Positions 17,192 through 26,309 of a stretch of 64,000 bases of DNA are shown here, in pieces. A model generated the notes under the pieces. That model was not told the origin of the DNA and did not search any database. It was given only the letters and a program-made list of their open reading frames with translations. Both the position numbers and the translations under genes were made by a program. The stretch is from Streptomyces sp. NBC_00258 (GTDB lineage: Bacteria > Actinomycetota > Actinomycetes > Streptomycetales > Streptomycetaceae): assembly GCF_036182465.1 (NCBI RefSeq), contig NZ_CP108081.1, forward strand, positions 744,001 to 808,000, given 5' to 3'. Position 1 is the first letter of the stretch. Each line of letters opens with the position of its first letter.

Positions 17192-18892
17192 GTGTCATCG
17201 CTCGGACACCAGCTCGCCACATCCGTGCTCGTTGTGGGAGCCGGTGGATCAGGCCTCCGCGCGGCCATCGAGGTCGCGGAGGCCGGTGTCGCGGTCATCG
17301 CCGTGGCCAAGCGCACGGCCGAGAGCACGCCCGCGGCCATGGGAACCTCGGGCTCCGCGTGGCCGCCGGCCGGCTCCAGTCCCGACGACGTGTGTCAGCG
17401 GCATGCTGCCGAAACGCTGCGGGAGGGCCGTCTGCTGGCCGATCCCCGCACCGCCCAGGTCGTCGCCCGCTACGCCGAGCGGGGCTTCCAGGACATGGGA
17501 CGCTACGGCCCGCGCCGGTCCGGCCACCCGTACGACAGCGCCGCGTTCACGGGCACACATGCCGGGCCGGGGGTGCACCGGGCACTGCAGACCCGCGCGG
17601 CGGAGCTCGGCATCCCCGTCCTCACCGGCGTGTACGTCACCCAGCTGCTGGTCGACGACGGAACGGTCTTCGGTGCCTACGGGTTCGACCTCGTCGACGG
17701 CTCGCGCTACCTCGTGCACGCAGACTCCGTGGTCCTCGCGGCAGGAGGGCACACCCGCATCTGGCGGCGCACGTCGTCGCGCCGTGGCGAAAGCGGCGGC
17801 GACGCCTTCCGCCTCGCCGTCGAGGCGGGCGCCCGGTTGCGCGACCCCGAGCTGGTGCAGTTCCATCCCCTTGGTCTGGTCGGGCCGGAGCACGTGGCCG
17901 GCCTGCTCGTCGACGAGGCGGCACGCGGTGAGGGCGGAGTGCTGCTCAACAACCTCGGTGAACGGTTCATGGCGCGCTACGACACCGAGCGCATGGAGCG
18001 CTGCAGCCAGGACAGGGTCGCCGCGGCCGCCTACACCGAGATCAAGGAGGGTCGCGGCACCCAGGCCGGCGGGGTGTGGCTCGATCTGTCCCATCTCCCG
18101 CGCGAGACCGTCCTGACACGGCTCCCACTAGTGCACCAGACCTTGCTGGACGTGCAGACACTCGACATCACCCGTGATCCGGTCGAGGTCACGCCGACTG
18201 CCCAGTATTCCCTGGGCGGGGTCTGGGTGAGACCCGAGGACCACAGCACCGATGTCAACGGGCTCTACGTGATCGGGGAGGCGGCCGGCGGACTGCACGG
18301 CGCGAACCGGCCGGAGGAGAACTCGTTGATCGAACTCCTCGTCTACGGCCGGATCGCGGGCCGGGCCGCGGCGGAGTACTCGGCCCGGCTCACCGTGCAG
18401 CAACGCTCCCCCGCGGCGGTGCGCGCCGCGGAGAGTGACGTGTCCCGCCTGCTGGCTGCCAACGGCGACCAGAACATCCGCGCCCTGCTGCGCTCGGTGC
18501 GCCACCTGATGACGGAACACGCCGGCGTCGTGCGCGACGAGGCCGGGCTCGCCGCCGGACTCGCCGGGCTCGCCGAGATCGAGGCTCGCACGGCTCACGC
18601 CGGGATCCACATCGACATCGGCGGCTTCCAGGACCTCGCGTACGCCTACGACCTCAGGTCCACCCTGCTCGCCGCGCGCGCGACACTGGAGTGCGCACGG
18701 GAGCGCAGGGAGACACGGGGCAGTCACCACCGGTCCGACCACCCTGATGTCGACCCCGACCTGACGGCCACTCTGATGTGGTCCCCGGCGACCGGGGTAC
18801 GGCGCGAGCCCGTCCCGCCCACCCCCACCCATATCGCCGAGTTGGTGCGGGACGTCTCGACCGACGCCGGGTCACCGGAGCGGAGACGGTGA
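17192..18892 (+). CDS. FrdA/SdhA-like FAD flavoprotein, divergent copy
   Basis: A 566-residue protein of the succinate dehydrogenase/fumarate reductase flavoprotein family. The FAD motif is VLVVGAGGSGLRAAIEVAEAG near residue 12. VLAAGGHTRIWRRTS follows near 180, then ELVQFHPLGLVG, AARGEGGVLLNN and YSLGGVWVRPEDHSTDV near 330. It is a paralogue of the gene at 53298 but diverged at likely active-site positions. GANRPEENSL replaces GANRLGGNSL, the glycine-rich AAGGINAAL segment is lost near residue 50, and about 12 residues are missing near 100. It may bind FAD but have altered chemistry. The GTG at 17192 follows GCAGGAGG. No iron-sulfur subunit gene adjoins it. Confidence 0.85.
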   Translation: MSSLGHQLATSVLVVGAGGSGLRAAIEVAEAGVAVIAVAKRTAESTPAAMGTSGSAWPPAGSSPDDVCQRHAAETLREGRLLADPRTAQVVARYAERGFQDMGRYGPRRSGHPYDSAAFTGTHAGPGVHRALQTRAAELGIPVLTGVYVTQLLVDDGTVFGAYGFDLVDGSRYLVHADSVVLAAGGHTRIWRRTSSRRGESGGDAFRLAVEAGARLRDPELVQFHPLGLVGPEHVAGLLVDEAARGEGGVLLNNLGERFMARYDTERMERCSQDRVAAAAYTEIKEGRGTQAGGVWLDLSHLPRETVLTRLPLVHQTLLDVQTLDITRDPVEVTPTAQYSLGGVWVRPEDHSTDVNGLYVIGEAAGGLHGANRPEENSLIELLVYGRIAGRAAAEYSARLTVQQRSPAAVRAAESDVSRLLAANGDQNIRALLRSVRHLMTEHAGVVRDEAGLAAGLAGLAEIEARTAHAGIHIDIGGFQDLAYAYDLRSTLLAARATLECARERRETRGSHHRSDHPDVDPDLTATLMWSPATGVRREPVPPTPTHIAELVRDVSTDAGSPERRR

Positions 18893-18913
18893 CCCCGGGA
18901 GAAGGCGTCCGGC

Positions 18914-19315
18914 TCAGTTCTTGCCGTGCCGCGGAGCGGTCGACGTCTCCGGCAGGTGACGCGACGCCCACGCGGCCAGTTCGCTGAGGATGGGCATGAG
19001 GGCCGTTCCGTCCGGGGTGAGGCGGTACCGGACCATGACCGGCGGTCCGGGCTCCACCTCGCGCACGGTGAGTCCCGCGCCGGACAGTTCGGAGAGGCGC
19101 TCCGAGAGGACGGAGTCGCTGATGCCGTCCACCGCACGCCGCAACTCGGCGTAGCCCAGGGGCCCGTGCTGCAAGGTGGCCAGGATGACGCCGTTCCATC
19201 GCTTGCCGAGAAAGCCGAAGGCCCGTGTCAGAGCCCCGTCGCACGCCGCCGGATGGTGCTGCCCGGTAGGGGCGTCGCCCGCACCGGGCGATCGGGGGTC
19301 CGCTGCTTCCTTCAT
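18914..19315 (-). CDS. HxlR-family transcription regulator
   Basis: A 133-residue winged-helix regulator of the HxlR type. The family core is CDGALTRAFGFLGKRWNGVI near residue 30, then GPLGYAELRRAVDGISDSVLSERLSELSGAGL and a wing VEPGPPVMVRYRLT. Such proteins usually respond to reactive carbonyls, quinones or redox signals and control a divergent gene. Here the divergent neighbour is the nitroreductase at 19421, with a palindrome between them. The ATG at 19315 or a GTG two codons earlier could be the start. Neither has a strong ribosome site. Confidence 0.88.
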   Translation of the reverse strand: MKEAADPRSPGAGDAPTGQHHPAACDGALTRAFGFLGKRWNGVILATLQHGPLGYAELRRAVDGISDSVLSERLSELSGAGLTVREVEPGPPVMVRYRLTPDGTALMPILSELAAWASRHLPETSTAPRHGKN

Positions 19316-19365
19316 GCACACAGGATAGTCAGGGTGCTACTCTCCCCGATGTCACTCTGTTTTCC

Positions 19366-19394
19366 GAAGTACCAGCGAATGACGAAGTAACTTC
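19366..19394. promoter_or_regulatory. Candidate HxlR operator
   Basis: GAAGTAACTTC at 19384-19394 is a perfect inverted repeat around one base, and a matching half-site GAAGTAC lies at 19366-19372. Both are in the short divergent gap between the HxlR and nitroreductase genes, just ahead of the latter's ribosome site. Confidence 0.5.
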
Positions 19395-19420
19395 ATGTTT
19401 GCGAGCAAGGAGAGTTCGAC

Positions 19421-20029
19421 GTGACCACCTCGGTCCCCCTTTCCCGTGTCAGCGACGAAGCCAAAGCCGCGCTCTTCGCCGACGCGCGCACCACGTACTC
19501 CTTCGCCGACACGGCTGTCGCCGACGCGACGCTGACCGACATCTGGGAACTGGCCCGCTGGGCCCCGACCGCCGCGAACCTGCAGCCGCTGCGTGTCCTG
19601 TACGTCCGGACGCCTCAGGGCAAAGCACGCCTGCTGCCGCACCTCGACGAGGGGAACCGGCCCAAGTCGGCCTCCGCGCCCGCCGTCGCGATCCTGGCCG
19701 TGGACAACCGCTTCCACGAGCACATCCCGCACATCCTGCCGATCCGGCCCCAGATGAAGGAGTACTTCGCCGACGACCCCGCTCAGCGGGACAGCATCAC
19801 GTCCTTCAACGGCCCTCTCCAGGCGGGCTACTTCATCCTCTCCGTCCGTGCCTGCGGCCTCGCTGCCGGACCGATGGCCGGCTTCGACGCCGCAGGGATC
19901 GACAAGGAGTTCTTCCCGGACAGCGACTGGCACTCCGTCCTCGTCGTGAACATCGGCCACCCGGCCGGTCCCCCGGAGTTCGACCGCATGCCGCGCCTCG
20001 CGCACGAGGACGCCGTCGCCTGGGCCTGA
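19421..20029 (+). CDS. Nitroreductase-family FMN enzyme
   Basis: A 202-residue nitroreductase-like flavin enzyme of the malonic semialdehyde reductase (RutE/HadB) type. It has the FMN-contact segment ARWAPTAANLQPLRVLYVRT near residue 45, QAGYFILSVRACGLAAGPMAGFD near 135 and a C-terminal NIGHPAGPPEFDRMPRL. It likely reduces an aldehyde, quinone or nitro compound with NAD(P)H in the cytoplasm. The GTG at 19421 follows AAGGAGAG. Divergence from HxlR and the palindrome between them suggest local control by that regulator rather than the ECF41 regulon. Confidence 0.88.
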   Translation: MTTSVPLSRVSDEAKAALFADARTTYSFADTAVADATLTDIWELARWAPTAANLQPLRVLYVRTPQGKARLLPHLDEGNRPKSASAPAVAILAVDNRFHEHIPHILPIRPQMKEYFADDPAQRDSITSFNGPLQAGYFILSVRACGLAAGPMAGFDAAGIDKEFFPDSDWHSVLVVNIGHPAGPPEFDRMPRLAHEDAVAWA

Positions 20030-20045
20030 GACGACGGGCACCGGA

Positions 20046-20399
20046 TCAGGACGGTTCGAACTGGACGACCACGCGGTAGCCGGCGGGTTCCGAGGTGATG
20101 TGGAGACCGGGATCGTCGAACATCCGCTGCAGCGAGGAGAGCCACTCGGGATCGGCGGTGGCGCGGTCGAGGGCGAGGCCCGAACTCCAGTCGGCGATGT
20201 GGACGAACCGCACGTCGGGCGCGTCGGCGAGCGGCCGGTGCAGACGGGAGCGGAGAAAACCGGGCTGGTGCGCCATGATCCCGGCGCTCTCCTGGTAGAC
20301 CTCGATGAAACGCTCAGCTTCCTCCACCGGCACGCTGTAGCTCTTGATGACCGTGACCGGGCCGTCGACGCCGGTCTTCGCATCCAAGGACTGACTCAT
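20046..20399 (-). CDS. Antibiotic biosynthesis monooxygenase (ABM) family protein
   Basis: A 117-residue dimeric alpha+beta barrel protein. It begins with a short leader, then VIKSYSVPVEEAERFIEVY, MAHQPGFLRSRLHRPL and DVRFVHIADWSSGLALDRA, typical of ABM monooxygenases and heme-degrading relatives. These act on quinone-like or heme substrates, often without cofactor. The gene starts three bases after the stop of the XRE gene. An exact ECF41-type promoter lies inside the XRE 3' end, with its second element ending eight bases before this ATG. A leaderless mRNA is therefore expected, and no ribosome site is visible. Confidence 0.83.
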   Translation of the reverse strand: MSQSLDAKTGVDGPVTVIKSYSVPVEEAERFIEVYQESAGIMAHQPGFLRSRLHRPLADAPDVRFVHIADWSSGLALDRATADPEWLSSLQRMFDDPGLHITSEPAGYRVVVQFEPS

Positions 20400-20402
20400 A
20401 CG

Positions 20403-21263
20403 CTAACGACCGGGCACCGACCGGTTCTGTGACAGGTGAGCGGGGAGCGGGGACAGCAGTCGCACATTGGTGTGGCTCTCGGTTCCCGGTGTGGCGGTGT
20501 AGACGACGAGCCGCTGGGACTGGTCGGGGTCGACGAGTGTCTGGCAGTGCAGGTCCAGCGTCCCGAGCTGGGGGTGGAGAAAACGCTTGGGAGCGCAGGC
20601 GGGCCCCAGTACGGGACGCTTCCGCCAGATGTCGGCGAACTCGGAGCTCTCCTCGATGAGCGCGTCCACGAGTTCGGCGGCCCGCGAGTGCGCGCCGTCG
20701 CGGGTGCAGGCACCGTGGAGATCCGCCACCATCAGACGGCTCTGCTCCGCGTGCTCGCCCCCCGGGCGGATCAGGCGGGAGGCGGGGTCGGTGAACCAGC
20801 GGTAGTGGGCGCTGCGGGCCAGTCCGGTGTACGCCGTCACGTCGCCCAGCAGTGCCACGGCCGGACATGTCTGCTTCAGCGTTTCCCCGAGGTGGTTCAT
20901 CACCAGGGCGGGAGTGTCCTCGAGCCGGTCCAGGATGCGCATCATTCCCGGATCGACGTGATCCTCCCTCCGCACCCGGCGCGGCACGCCATGCCCTCCG
21001 AGCCGGAAGAGGTGGTCCCGCTCCTCCAGGGACAGGCGCAGGCCGCGGGCCAGCGCGGCGAGCATCTGCTCGGAGGGGTGGGGGCCTCGTGGCTGCTCGA
21101 GGCGGCTGTAGTAGTCCACCGACATGTCGCACAGTGCCGCGACCTCCTCGCGGCGCAGTCCTCCGGTGCGCCTGCGGCGCCCACGGGGAAGGCCGACGTC
21201 CTCCGGCTGGAGCGCCTCGCGGCGGGCCCGGAGAAAGGCTGCCAGAGCTGCTCGGTCCGCCAT
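20403..21263 (-). CDS. XRE-family regulator with MmyB-like ligand domain
   Basis: A 286-residue regulator. The N-terminal Cro/CI helix-turn-helix reads GGLRREEVAALCDMSVDYYS near residue 35, followed by SEQMLAALARGLRLSLEERD. The C-terminal MmyB-like domain (PASRLIRPGGEHAEQSRLMV, PRSPYS-free variant) is thought to bind a fatty acid or similar ligand. The ATG at 21263 follows GAGAGGA. Such regulators usually control an adjacent dehydrogenase or oxidoreductase; here the aldehyde dehydrogenase at 21407 lies upstream on the same strand. The ABM gene follows but has its own promoter. Confidence 0.88.
   Translation of the reverse strand: MADRAALAAFLRARREALQPEDVGLPRGRRRRTGGLRREEVAALCDMSVDYYSRLEQPRGPHPSEQMLAALARGLRLSLEERDHLFRLGGHGVPRRVRREDHVDPGMMRILDRLEDTPALVMNHLGETLKQTCPAVALLGDVTAYTGLARSAHYRWFTDPASRLIRPGGEHAEQSRLMVADLHGACTRDGAHSRAAELVDALIEESSEFADIWRKRPVLGPACAPKRFLHPQLGTLDLHCQTLVDPDQSQRLVVYTATPGTESHTNVRLLSPLPAHLSQNRSVPGR
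20408..20434 (-). promoter_or_regulatory. Intragenic ECF41-type promoter giving a leaderless transcript
   Basis: On the minus strand, TGTCACA (20434-20428), 16 bases, then GGTC (20411-20408), inside the last codons of the XRE gene. The ATG at 20399 is eight bases further on, at or next to the expected transcription start. Confidence 0.8.
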
Positions 21264-21406
21264 CGCTGTCCTCTCTGCCGGGACGTGCGTCGTCCTCACC
21301 TTTCGGCTAGGTGAACGATGCGATCAGGACGATGCATTCCCGTGACACGGTGTGTTCCGCTGCCGCGGGCCGTGCTGTCCGCTCCGTGCGAAGCCGCCGG
21401 GCCGTC

Positions 21407-22840
21407 TCACCGGGTGATCGCCTTGGTCTCCAGGAATTCTTCGATCCCGGCACGGCCCATCTCCCGGCCGTTGCCGGACTGTTTGTACCCGCCGAAGGGC
21501 GCCTGGAAGTTGTGCTGCCCGCCGTTGACGTCGACCTGGCCGACGCGCAGGCGCCGGGCGATCGCCATGGCGTGCTCCTCCTCACCGGACACCGCGCCGT
21601 TGAGCCCGTAGATGGTGCCGTTGGCCATCTCGATGGCGTGGTCGTCGTCGGCGTAGGGGATGACCACGAGGACGGGGCCGAAGATCTCCTCCTGGGCGAT
21701 GACCGACTCCGGGTCGACGTCCGCGAAGATCGTGGGTCTGACGTAGGCACCGCTCTCCAGGCCCTCCGGCCGGCCGGGGCCGCCGACCACGAGCGTGGCG
21801 CCGTCGGCGACGCCGCGGCGGATGTAGTCGTCGACGCGGCGGCGCTGGGTCTCCGAGGCGAGCGGGCCGATCCGCGTGCCCTCGTCGGTGGGATCACCGA
21901 CGACGTACTCCTCGGCCGCCGCCCGCAACTTCTCCACCACCGTCTCCTGGAGCCCCGCGGGCACGAGCATCCGCACGTAGGCGCCGCAGGCCTGGCCGGC
22001 GTTGGCCCAGGCGAAGGCCAGGCCGCGGGTGACGGCAGCGTCGAGGTCGGCCTCGGGAAGGATGATGTGGGCGGCTTTGCCGCCCAGTTCGAGGGCGACC
22101 CGCTTGATGGTGCCGGAGGCCGCCACGGACACGGCCTGGCCGGCCCGAGTGGATCCGGTGAAGGAGATCATGTCGACCTTCGGGTGCCGTGCGAGTGCCT
22201 CGCCGACGACCGGGCCGGTGCCCTGCACCACGTTGAACACACCGTCGGGCAGGCCGGCTTCGGTGGCTATTTCGGCGAACATCCGCGCGCTGAGCGGGGA
22301 GAGCTCCGAGGGCTTGAGGACGACGGTGTTGCCCGCGAGCATCGCGGGGACGACCTTGGTCACGAGTTGCTGGAGCGGGAAATTCCACGGAGTGATCGCG
22401 CCTACGACACCAATGGGCTCGCGGACCACGAGCGAGTTCTCCACCACCGACGTCCACTCGAACTGCTCGGCCGCCGCGATCGCGGCCAGGATCGAGGCGA
22501 CCGGGAAACCCACCTGCGCCTGCCGGGAGAAGCTGATCGGCGCGCCCATCTCCTGGGTGATGGTGGCCGCCAGTTCCTCACGGTGCTTCTCCAGACCCTC
22601 GGCCAGGCGCCGCATGACGGCCGCCCGCAGCTCCACGGACGCCGACGCCCACCCGTCAAACGCGGCGAGCGCGGCACCCACCGTCAGGTCTACGTCCTCG
22701 GCCGTGCCCTCGTGGAACGTGGCGACGACCGATTCGTCGGCGGGATTCACCACATCGATCAGCGGCCCCGAACCGCGGACGGCACGGCCGTCGATCCAGT
22801 GGGACGGAGCAGGGAAAGGAACCGTGTGTTCTTCGTTCAT
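21407..22840 (-). CDS. Aldehyde dehydrogenase
   Basis: A 477-residue NAD(P)-dependent aldehyde dehydrogenase. VGAITPWNFPLQQLVTKVVP lies near residue 145, VLKPSELSPLSARMFAEI near 175 and SFTGSTRAGQAVSV near 225. The catalytic Glu is in RVALELGGKAAHIIL near 250, and the catalytic Cys segment is AWANAGQACGAYVRML near 285. The late motif EEIFGPVLVVIPY is near 380. Length and motifs are complete. The ATG at 22840 gives a normal N-terminus; its ribosome site is weak. No ECF41-type promoter is seen. The next gene downstream on the strand is the XRE regulator. Confidence 0.93.
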   Translation of the reverse strand: MNEEHTVPFPAPSHWIDGRAVRGSGPLIDVVNPADESVVATFHEGTAEDVDLTVGAALAAFDGWASASVELRAAVMRRLAEGLEKHREELAATITQEMGAPISFSRQAQVGFPVASILAAIAAAEQFEWTSVVENSLVVREPIGVVGAITPWNFPLQQLVTKVVPAMLAGNTVVLKPSELSPLSARMFAEIATEAGLPDGVFNVVQGTGPVVGEALARHPKVDMISFTGSTRAGQAVSVAASGTIKRVALELGGKAAHIILPEADLDAAVTRGLAFAWANAGQACGAYVRMLVPAGLQETVVEKLRAAAEEYVVGDPTDEGTRIGPLASETQRRRVDDYIRRGVADGATLVVGGPGRPEGLESGAYVRPTIFADVDPESVIAQEEIFGPVLVVIPYADDDHAIEMANGTIYGLNGAVSGEEEHAMAIARRLRVGQVDVNGGQHNFQAPFGGYKQSGNGREMGRAGIEEFLETKAITR

Positions 22841-22985
22841 GCCGCCAGGGAACACCGGTCGCCGCACGGCATCCATGCCCTCTCAGACCCATGATCCGCG
22901 TCACTCCCCCGTCGCGGCAGCGCCTCACCGCGGCGGCATCGGCCGCCGGAGCTGTTGTTATGCTCCCCCTCGTGCAGAGGTCAGG

Positions 22986-25730
22986 GTGAGCAGCCGGGAC
23001 GATCCGAGGCAGCTGCGGGGCCGCCGCCGTGAGCGCGAGGCGCTCGACGCTATGGCCGCTGAGGTGGAAGCAGGACACAGCGCCGTTCTGGTCCTGCGGG
23101 GCGATGCCGGAATCGGGAAGTCTGCTCTGCTGAATCATCTGGAATCCCGTGTCACGAGGCACCGCATCGCCCGTGGGGCGGGGGCCGAGTCGGAGATGGA
23201 GCTGCCGTTCGCGGGACTGCACCAGCTGTGCGCCCCGTTCCTCGATCGCCTCGACCGCCTTCCGCCTCCGCAACGAGAAGCCCTGGCCACCGCGTTCGGG
23301 ATGAGTGACGGCCCGCCTCCCGACCGATTCCTCGTCGGCCTCGCCGTACTCGGACTGCTGACCGACGTTGCCGCCGAGCAGCCCCTGTTCTGCCTCGTGG
23401 ACGACACGCAGTGGCTCGACCGGGTCTCCGCGCAGATCTTGGCATTCGTGGCACGGAGGATGCTCGCCGAACCCCTGGCCCTGGTGTTCGCCTCCCGTGA
23501 GCAGCGCAGACGCGACGAGCTGGCGGGTCTTCCCGAGCTGACGGTCGGTGGACTCGACGACACCGACGCCCGCAGCCTGCTGAGTGCCTCGGTCGGCGAA
23601 CCGATGGACACCCAGATCCGCGACCGCATCCTTGCCGAAGCCCGTGGCAACCCGCTCGCCCTGCTGGAACTGCCGCACGACCGCCCTGACATGGGAACGA
23701 CGGACGGACTCCACCGCAGCGGTCTTGGTCCCGTGTCGGGCCGCATCGAGCGCAGCTACCTCGGGCGGGTCCACGCGCTGCCGGCCGCGACACAACGCCT
23801 GCTCCTCATCGCCGCCGCCGAGCCGATCGGCGACGTGGCGCTGCTCCGGCGTGCCGCCGGGCACCTGGGCATCAGCCCGAGCACGATCGACCCGGCGGTG
23901 GCGGAAGGGCTGCTGGTCGTCGGCGCACTCGTGCGATTTCGGCATCCGCTGCTGCGCTCCGCCATCTATCGCTCGGCCGGCCTCGCGGAACTGCGGGAAG
24001 CCCACCGGGCGTTGGCGGAGGTGACCGACCCCGCCCTCGATCCCGACCGCCGCGCGTGGCACCTGGCGCGGGCGACGGTGCGGCCGGACGAAGCGATCGC
24101 CGGTGAGCTGGAGGCATCGGCCGGGCGGGCGGCGGCGCGCGGCGCCACCGCGGCGGCGGCCGCCTTCCTCGCCCACGCGGCCGTCCTGACGTCCCACCCC
24201 CGGCGCAAGGCGACACGTGCACTCGCCGCAGCCCAGGCGAAGATCCGCGCCGGTGCGCCCGCCGCCGCGCGCGAACTCCTGGCACTGGCCCGCAGCGGAG
24301 CCCTCGACGAACTCCACCGCGCCCGCGCGGACCTGGTCCAGGCCCAGATCGCCTTTGTCTCAGGACGCATGGATGAAGCGGTCCCCCTGCTTCTCGGCAC
24401 CGCACGCCGCCTGCTGCCGCTCGACACCGACCTGGCCCATGAGACCTTCCTGGACGCTCTGTCGGCCGCCATGTTCGCCGGCCGCCTCGCCGCTGACGCG
24501 GACGCGCGCGAGGTGGCAGCGGCCGCGCGACGGACACCGTCGTCCTCCACCGGGCCGACGCGTACCGCGGACGTACTGCTGGACGCCCTGGCCACGCGGT
24601 TCACCGACGACTACCGCGCCGCGGTGCCTTCCGCGCACAGCGTGCTGCGCCTGTTCCGCCGGGAGGCCGACCCGGAGCAGATCCTGCGCTGGTCGTGGCT
24701 GGTCTCGGCACTTGCGGCCGAGATGTGGGACGACGAGAGCTGGACGGAGCTGGCGGCACGCCACGTACGGACCGCCCGCGCAGTCGGCGCGCTGGCCGAA
24801 CTGCCGCTCGCCCTCAACTCACGTGTGGTCGTCCACACATGCGCCGGGGAACTGGCCGAGGCGGCCCTCCTCATCGCGGAGATCACCCGTGTCCAGGAAG
24901 CGGTCGGCGGCAGCTTCACACCGTTCGGCACGATGTCACTGGTCGCCTGGCAAGGACGGGCGGGCGAGGCCCTACCGCTGATCAAGGCGGGCCTGGAGAG
25001 CGCCGTGCAGCGCGGTGAGGGCATCGGTGTGGCCATAGCGCGAAGGGCGGAGGCCGTGCTCCTCAACGGTCTGGGCCGGTTCGAGGAGGCGTTCGAAGCG
25101 GCCCGCTCGGCGAGCGCGCATCCGCAGGACCTGGTCGCGGCCAACTGGGGCCTGATCGAGCTGGTGGAGGCCGGCGTGCGCAGCGGCCGCCACGACGCCG
25201 CCCGCGCCGCCCTGGACCGCCTCGTGCGGGCCACCGAGGCCGCCGGCACGGACTGGGCCCTGGGCGTCCAGGCACGCTCCCGGGCGCTGCTCGGCCAAGG
25301 CGCCGCAGCCGAGGAACGGTACCGCGAGGCGATCGAACGCCTCGGGCGTACCAAGGTGGCGATGGAACTGGCCCGGGCACACCTGCTGTACGGGGAGTGG
25401 CTGCGGCGAGAGAGCCGCCGCAGCGACGCCCGGGAGCAACTGCATGAGGCACACGCCCTGTTCACGCGGTTCGGAGCGGAAGCATTTGCCGACCGCGCCG
25501 TCCGCGAGTTGCGGGCCACCGGTGAGTCGGTGGCCCGGCGTGACAGTCGCGCCACGGCGACCCTCACCGCCCAGGAGGCCCAGATCGCGCAGCTGGCACG
25601 GGACGGGCTCACCAACTCCGAGATCGGCGCCCAGTTGTTCCTGAGCCCGCACACCGTGGAATGGCATCTGCGGAAGGTGTACGCCAAGCTCGGCATCGCC
25701 TCCCGGCGGTCCCTGCACACGGCGCTGTGA
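22986..25730 (+). CDS. LAL-family LuxR transcription regulator (second copy)
   Basis: A 914-residue paralogue of the regulators at 14161 and 26310. Walker A is VLRGDAGIGKSALLNHL near residue 40 and Walker B is LFCLVDDTQWLD near 137. The C-terminal LuxR helix-turn-helix is LTAQEAQIAQLARDGLTNSE followed by IGAQLFLSPHTVEWHLRKVY. The GTG at 22986 follows AGAGGTCAGG, and the ATPase homology begins about ten residues later. The frame is open far upstream on this strand but that part is antisense to the aldehyde dehydrogenase. Target genes unknown. Confidence 0.92.
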   Translation: MSSRDDPRQLRGRRREREALDAMAAEVEAGHSAVLVLRGDAGIGKSALLNHLESRVTRHRIARGAGAESEMELPFAGLHQLCAPFLDRLDRLPPPQREALATAFGMSDGPPPDRFLVGLAVLGLLTDVAAEQPLFCLVDDTQWLDRVSAQILAFVARRMLAEPLALVFASREQRRRDELAGLPELTVGGLDDTDARSLLSASVGEPMDTQIRDRILAEARGNPLALLELPHDRPDMGTTDGLHRSGLGPVSGRIERSYLGRVHALPAATQRLLLIAAAEPIGDVALLRRAAGHLGISPSTIDPAVAEGLLVVGALVRFRHPLLRSAIYRSAGLAELREAHRALAEVTDPALDPDRRAWHLARATVRPDEAIAGELEASAGRAAARGATAAAAAFLAHAAVLTSHPRRKATRALAAAQAKIRAGAPAAARELLALARSGALDELHRARADLVQAQIAFVSGRMDEAVPLLLGTARRLLPLDTDLAHETFLDALSAAMFAGRLAADADAREVAAAARRTPSSSTGPTRTADVLLDALATRFTDDYRAAVPSAHSVLRLFRREADPEQILRWSWLVSALAAEMWDDESWTELAARHVRTARAVGALAELPLALNSRVVVHTCAGELAEAALLIAEITRVQEAVGGSFTPFGTMSLVAWQGRAGEALPLIKAGLESAVQRGEGIGVAIARRAEAVLLNGLGRFEEAFEAARSASAHPQDLVAANWGLIELVEAGVRSGRHDAARAALDRLVRATEAAGTDWALGVQARSRALLGQGAAAEERYREAIERLGRTKVAMELARAHLLYGEWLRRESRRSDAREQLHEAHALFTRFGAEAFADRAVRELRATGESVARRDSRATATLTAQEAQIAQLARDGLTNSEIGAQLFLSPHTVEWHLRKVYAKLGIASRRSLHTAL

Positions 25731-25784
25731 CCGGCAGCTGCTGAGCAGGGCGGACGGGGCCGTCCGCACCGGCCAGGGTCCGGA

Positions 25785-25811
25785 TGTCACACGTTTGCCG
25801 TCGGCACGGTC
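25785..25811 (+). promoter_or_regulatory. ECF41-type promoter for the OsmC gene
   Basis: TGTCACA at 25785-25791, 16 bases, GGTC at 25808-25811. The OsmC start at 25868 lies 56 bases beyond. Confidence 0.82.
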
Positions 25812-25867
25812 TGTGTGGCGGGGACACGTTTGGCCACGGTCCCGTATCCCGGCCGAGAGGAAGACCC

Positions 25868-26293
25868 ATGATCACACGCCTCGTCTCCGTCGCCGAAGGC
25901 GAACGGCTCACTCGCTCCATCGCGATCGGCACCCACATGCTGACCGCCGACGAACCGGAGCCCGCGGGCGCCGATGCCGGCCCCACTCCGGGAGAGCTGC
26001 TGCTGGCCGCGCTCGGGTCGTGCACGTCCATGGCCGTGCGGGCCCTGGCCGAACGGCGCGGCTGGCGACTCGACCGTGTGGACGTGGCCGTGCGGTTCGG
26101 CGGGCAGGGGCGCATCGTCAAGAACGTGGGGCTGACCGGTGAGCTGGATCCGGCCCAGCGGGAGCAGTTGCTGGCGGCAGCCGGGCGCTGTCCCGTGCAC
26201 CGCCTGCTGACGCGCGAGATGACGATCGTCACCGTGCCCGCATTGCTGGCCGAACCCGAGGGCGTCTCCCCCGCCCAACCGCTGTCGCCGTGA
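25868..26293 (+). CDS. OsmC-family peroxide-handling protein
   Basis: A 141-residue OsmC-like protein. The two conserved cysteines are in LLAALGSCTSMAVRALAERRGW near residue 50 and in AAGRCPVHRLL near 105. The family reduces organic or fatty-acid hydroperoxides in the cytoplasm. It is shorter than and distinct from the Ohr-type protein at 52245. GAGAGGA lies ahead of the ATG at 25868. It is monocistronic between two LAL regulators and ends only 16 bases from the convergent third one. Confidence 0.9.
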   Translation: MITRLVSVAEGERLTRSIAIGTHMLTADEPEPAGADAGPTPGELLLAALGSCTSMAVRALAERRGWRLDRVDVAVRFGGQGRIVKNVGLTGELDPAQREQLLAAAGRCPVHRLLTREMTIVTVPALLAEPEGVSPAQPLSP

Positions 26294-26309
26294 GCGGACC
26301 GTGGCCCGG

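Noticed and set aside
21341..21347. TGTCACG on the minus strand as a promoter for the XRE gene
   Set aside because: The position 16 bases downstream reads ATCG, and the spacing does not fit any other element.
22002..22985. Upstream extension of the second LAL regulator
   Set aside because: The added 328 residues are antisense to the aldehyde dehydrogenase; the GTG at 22986 has a ribosome site and fits the paralogues.
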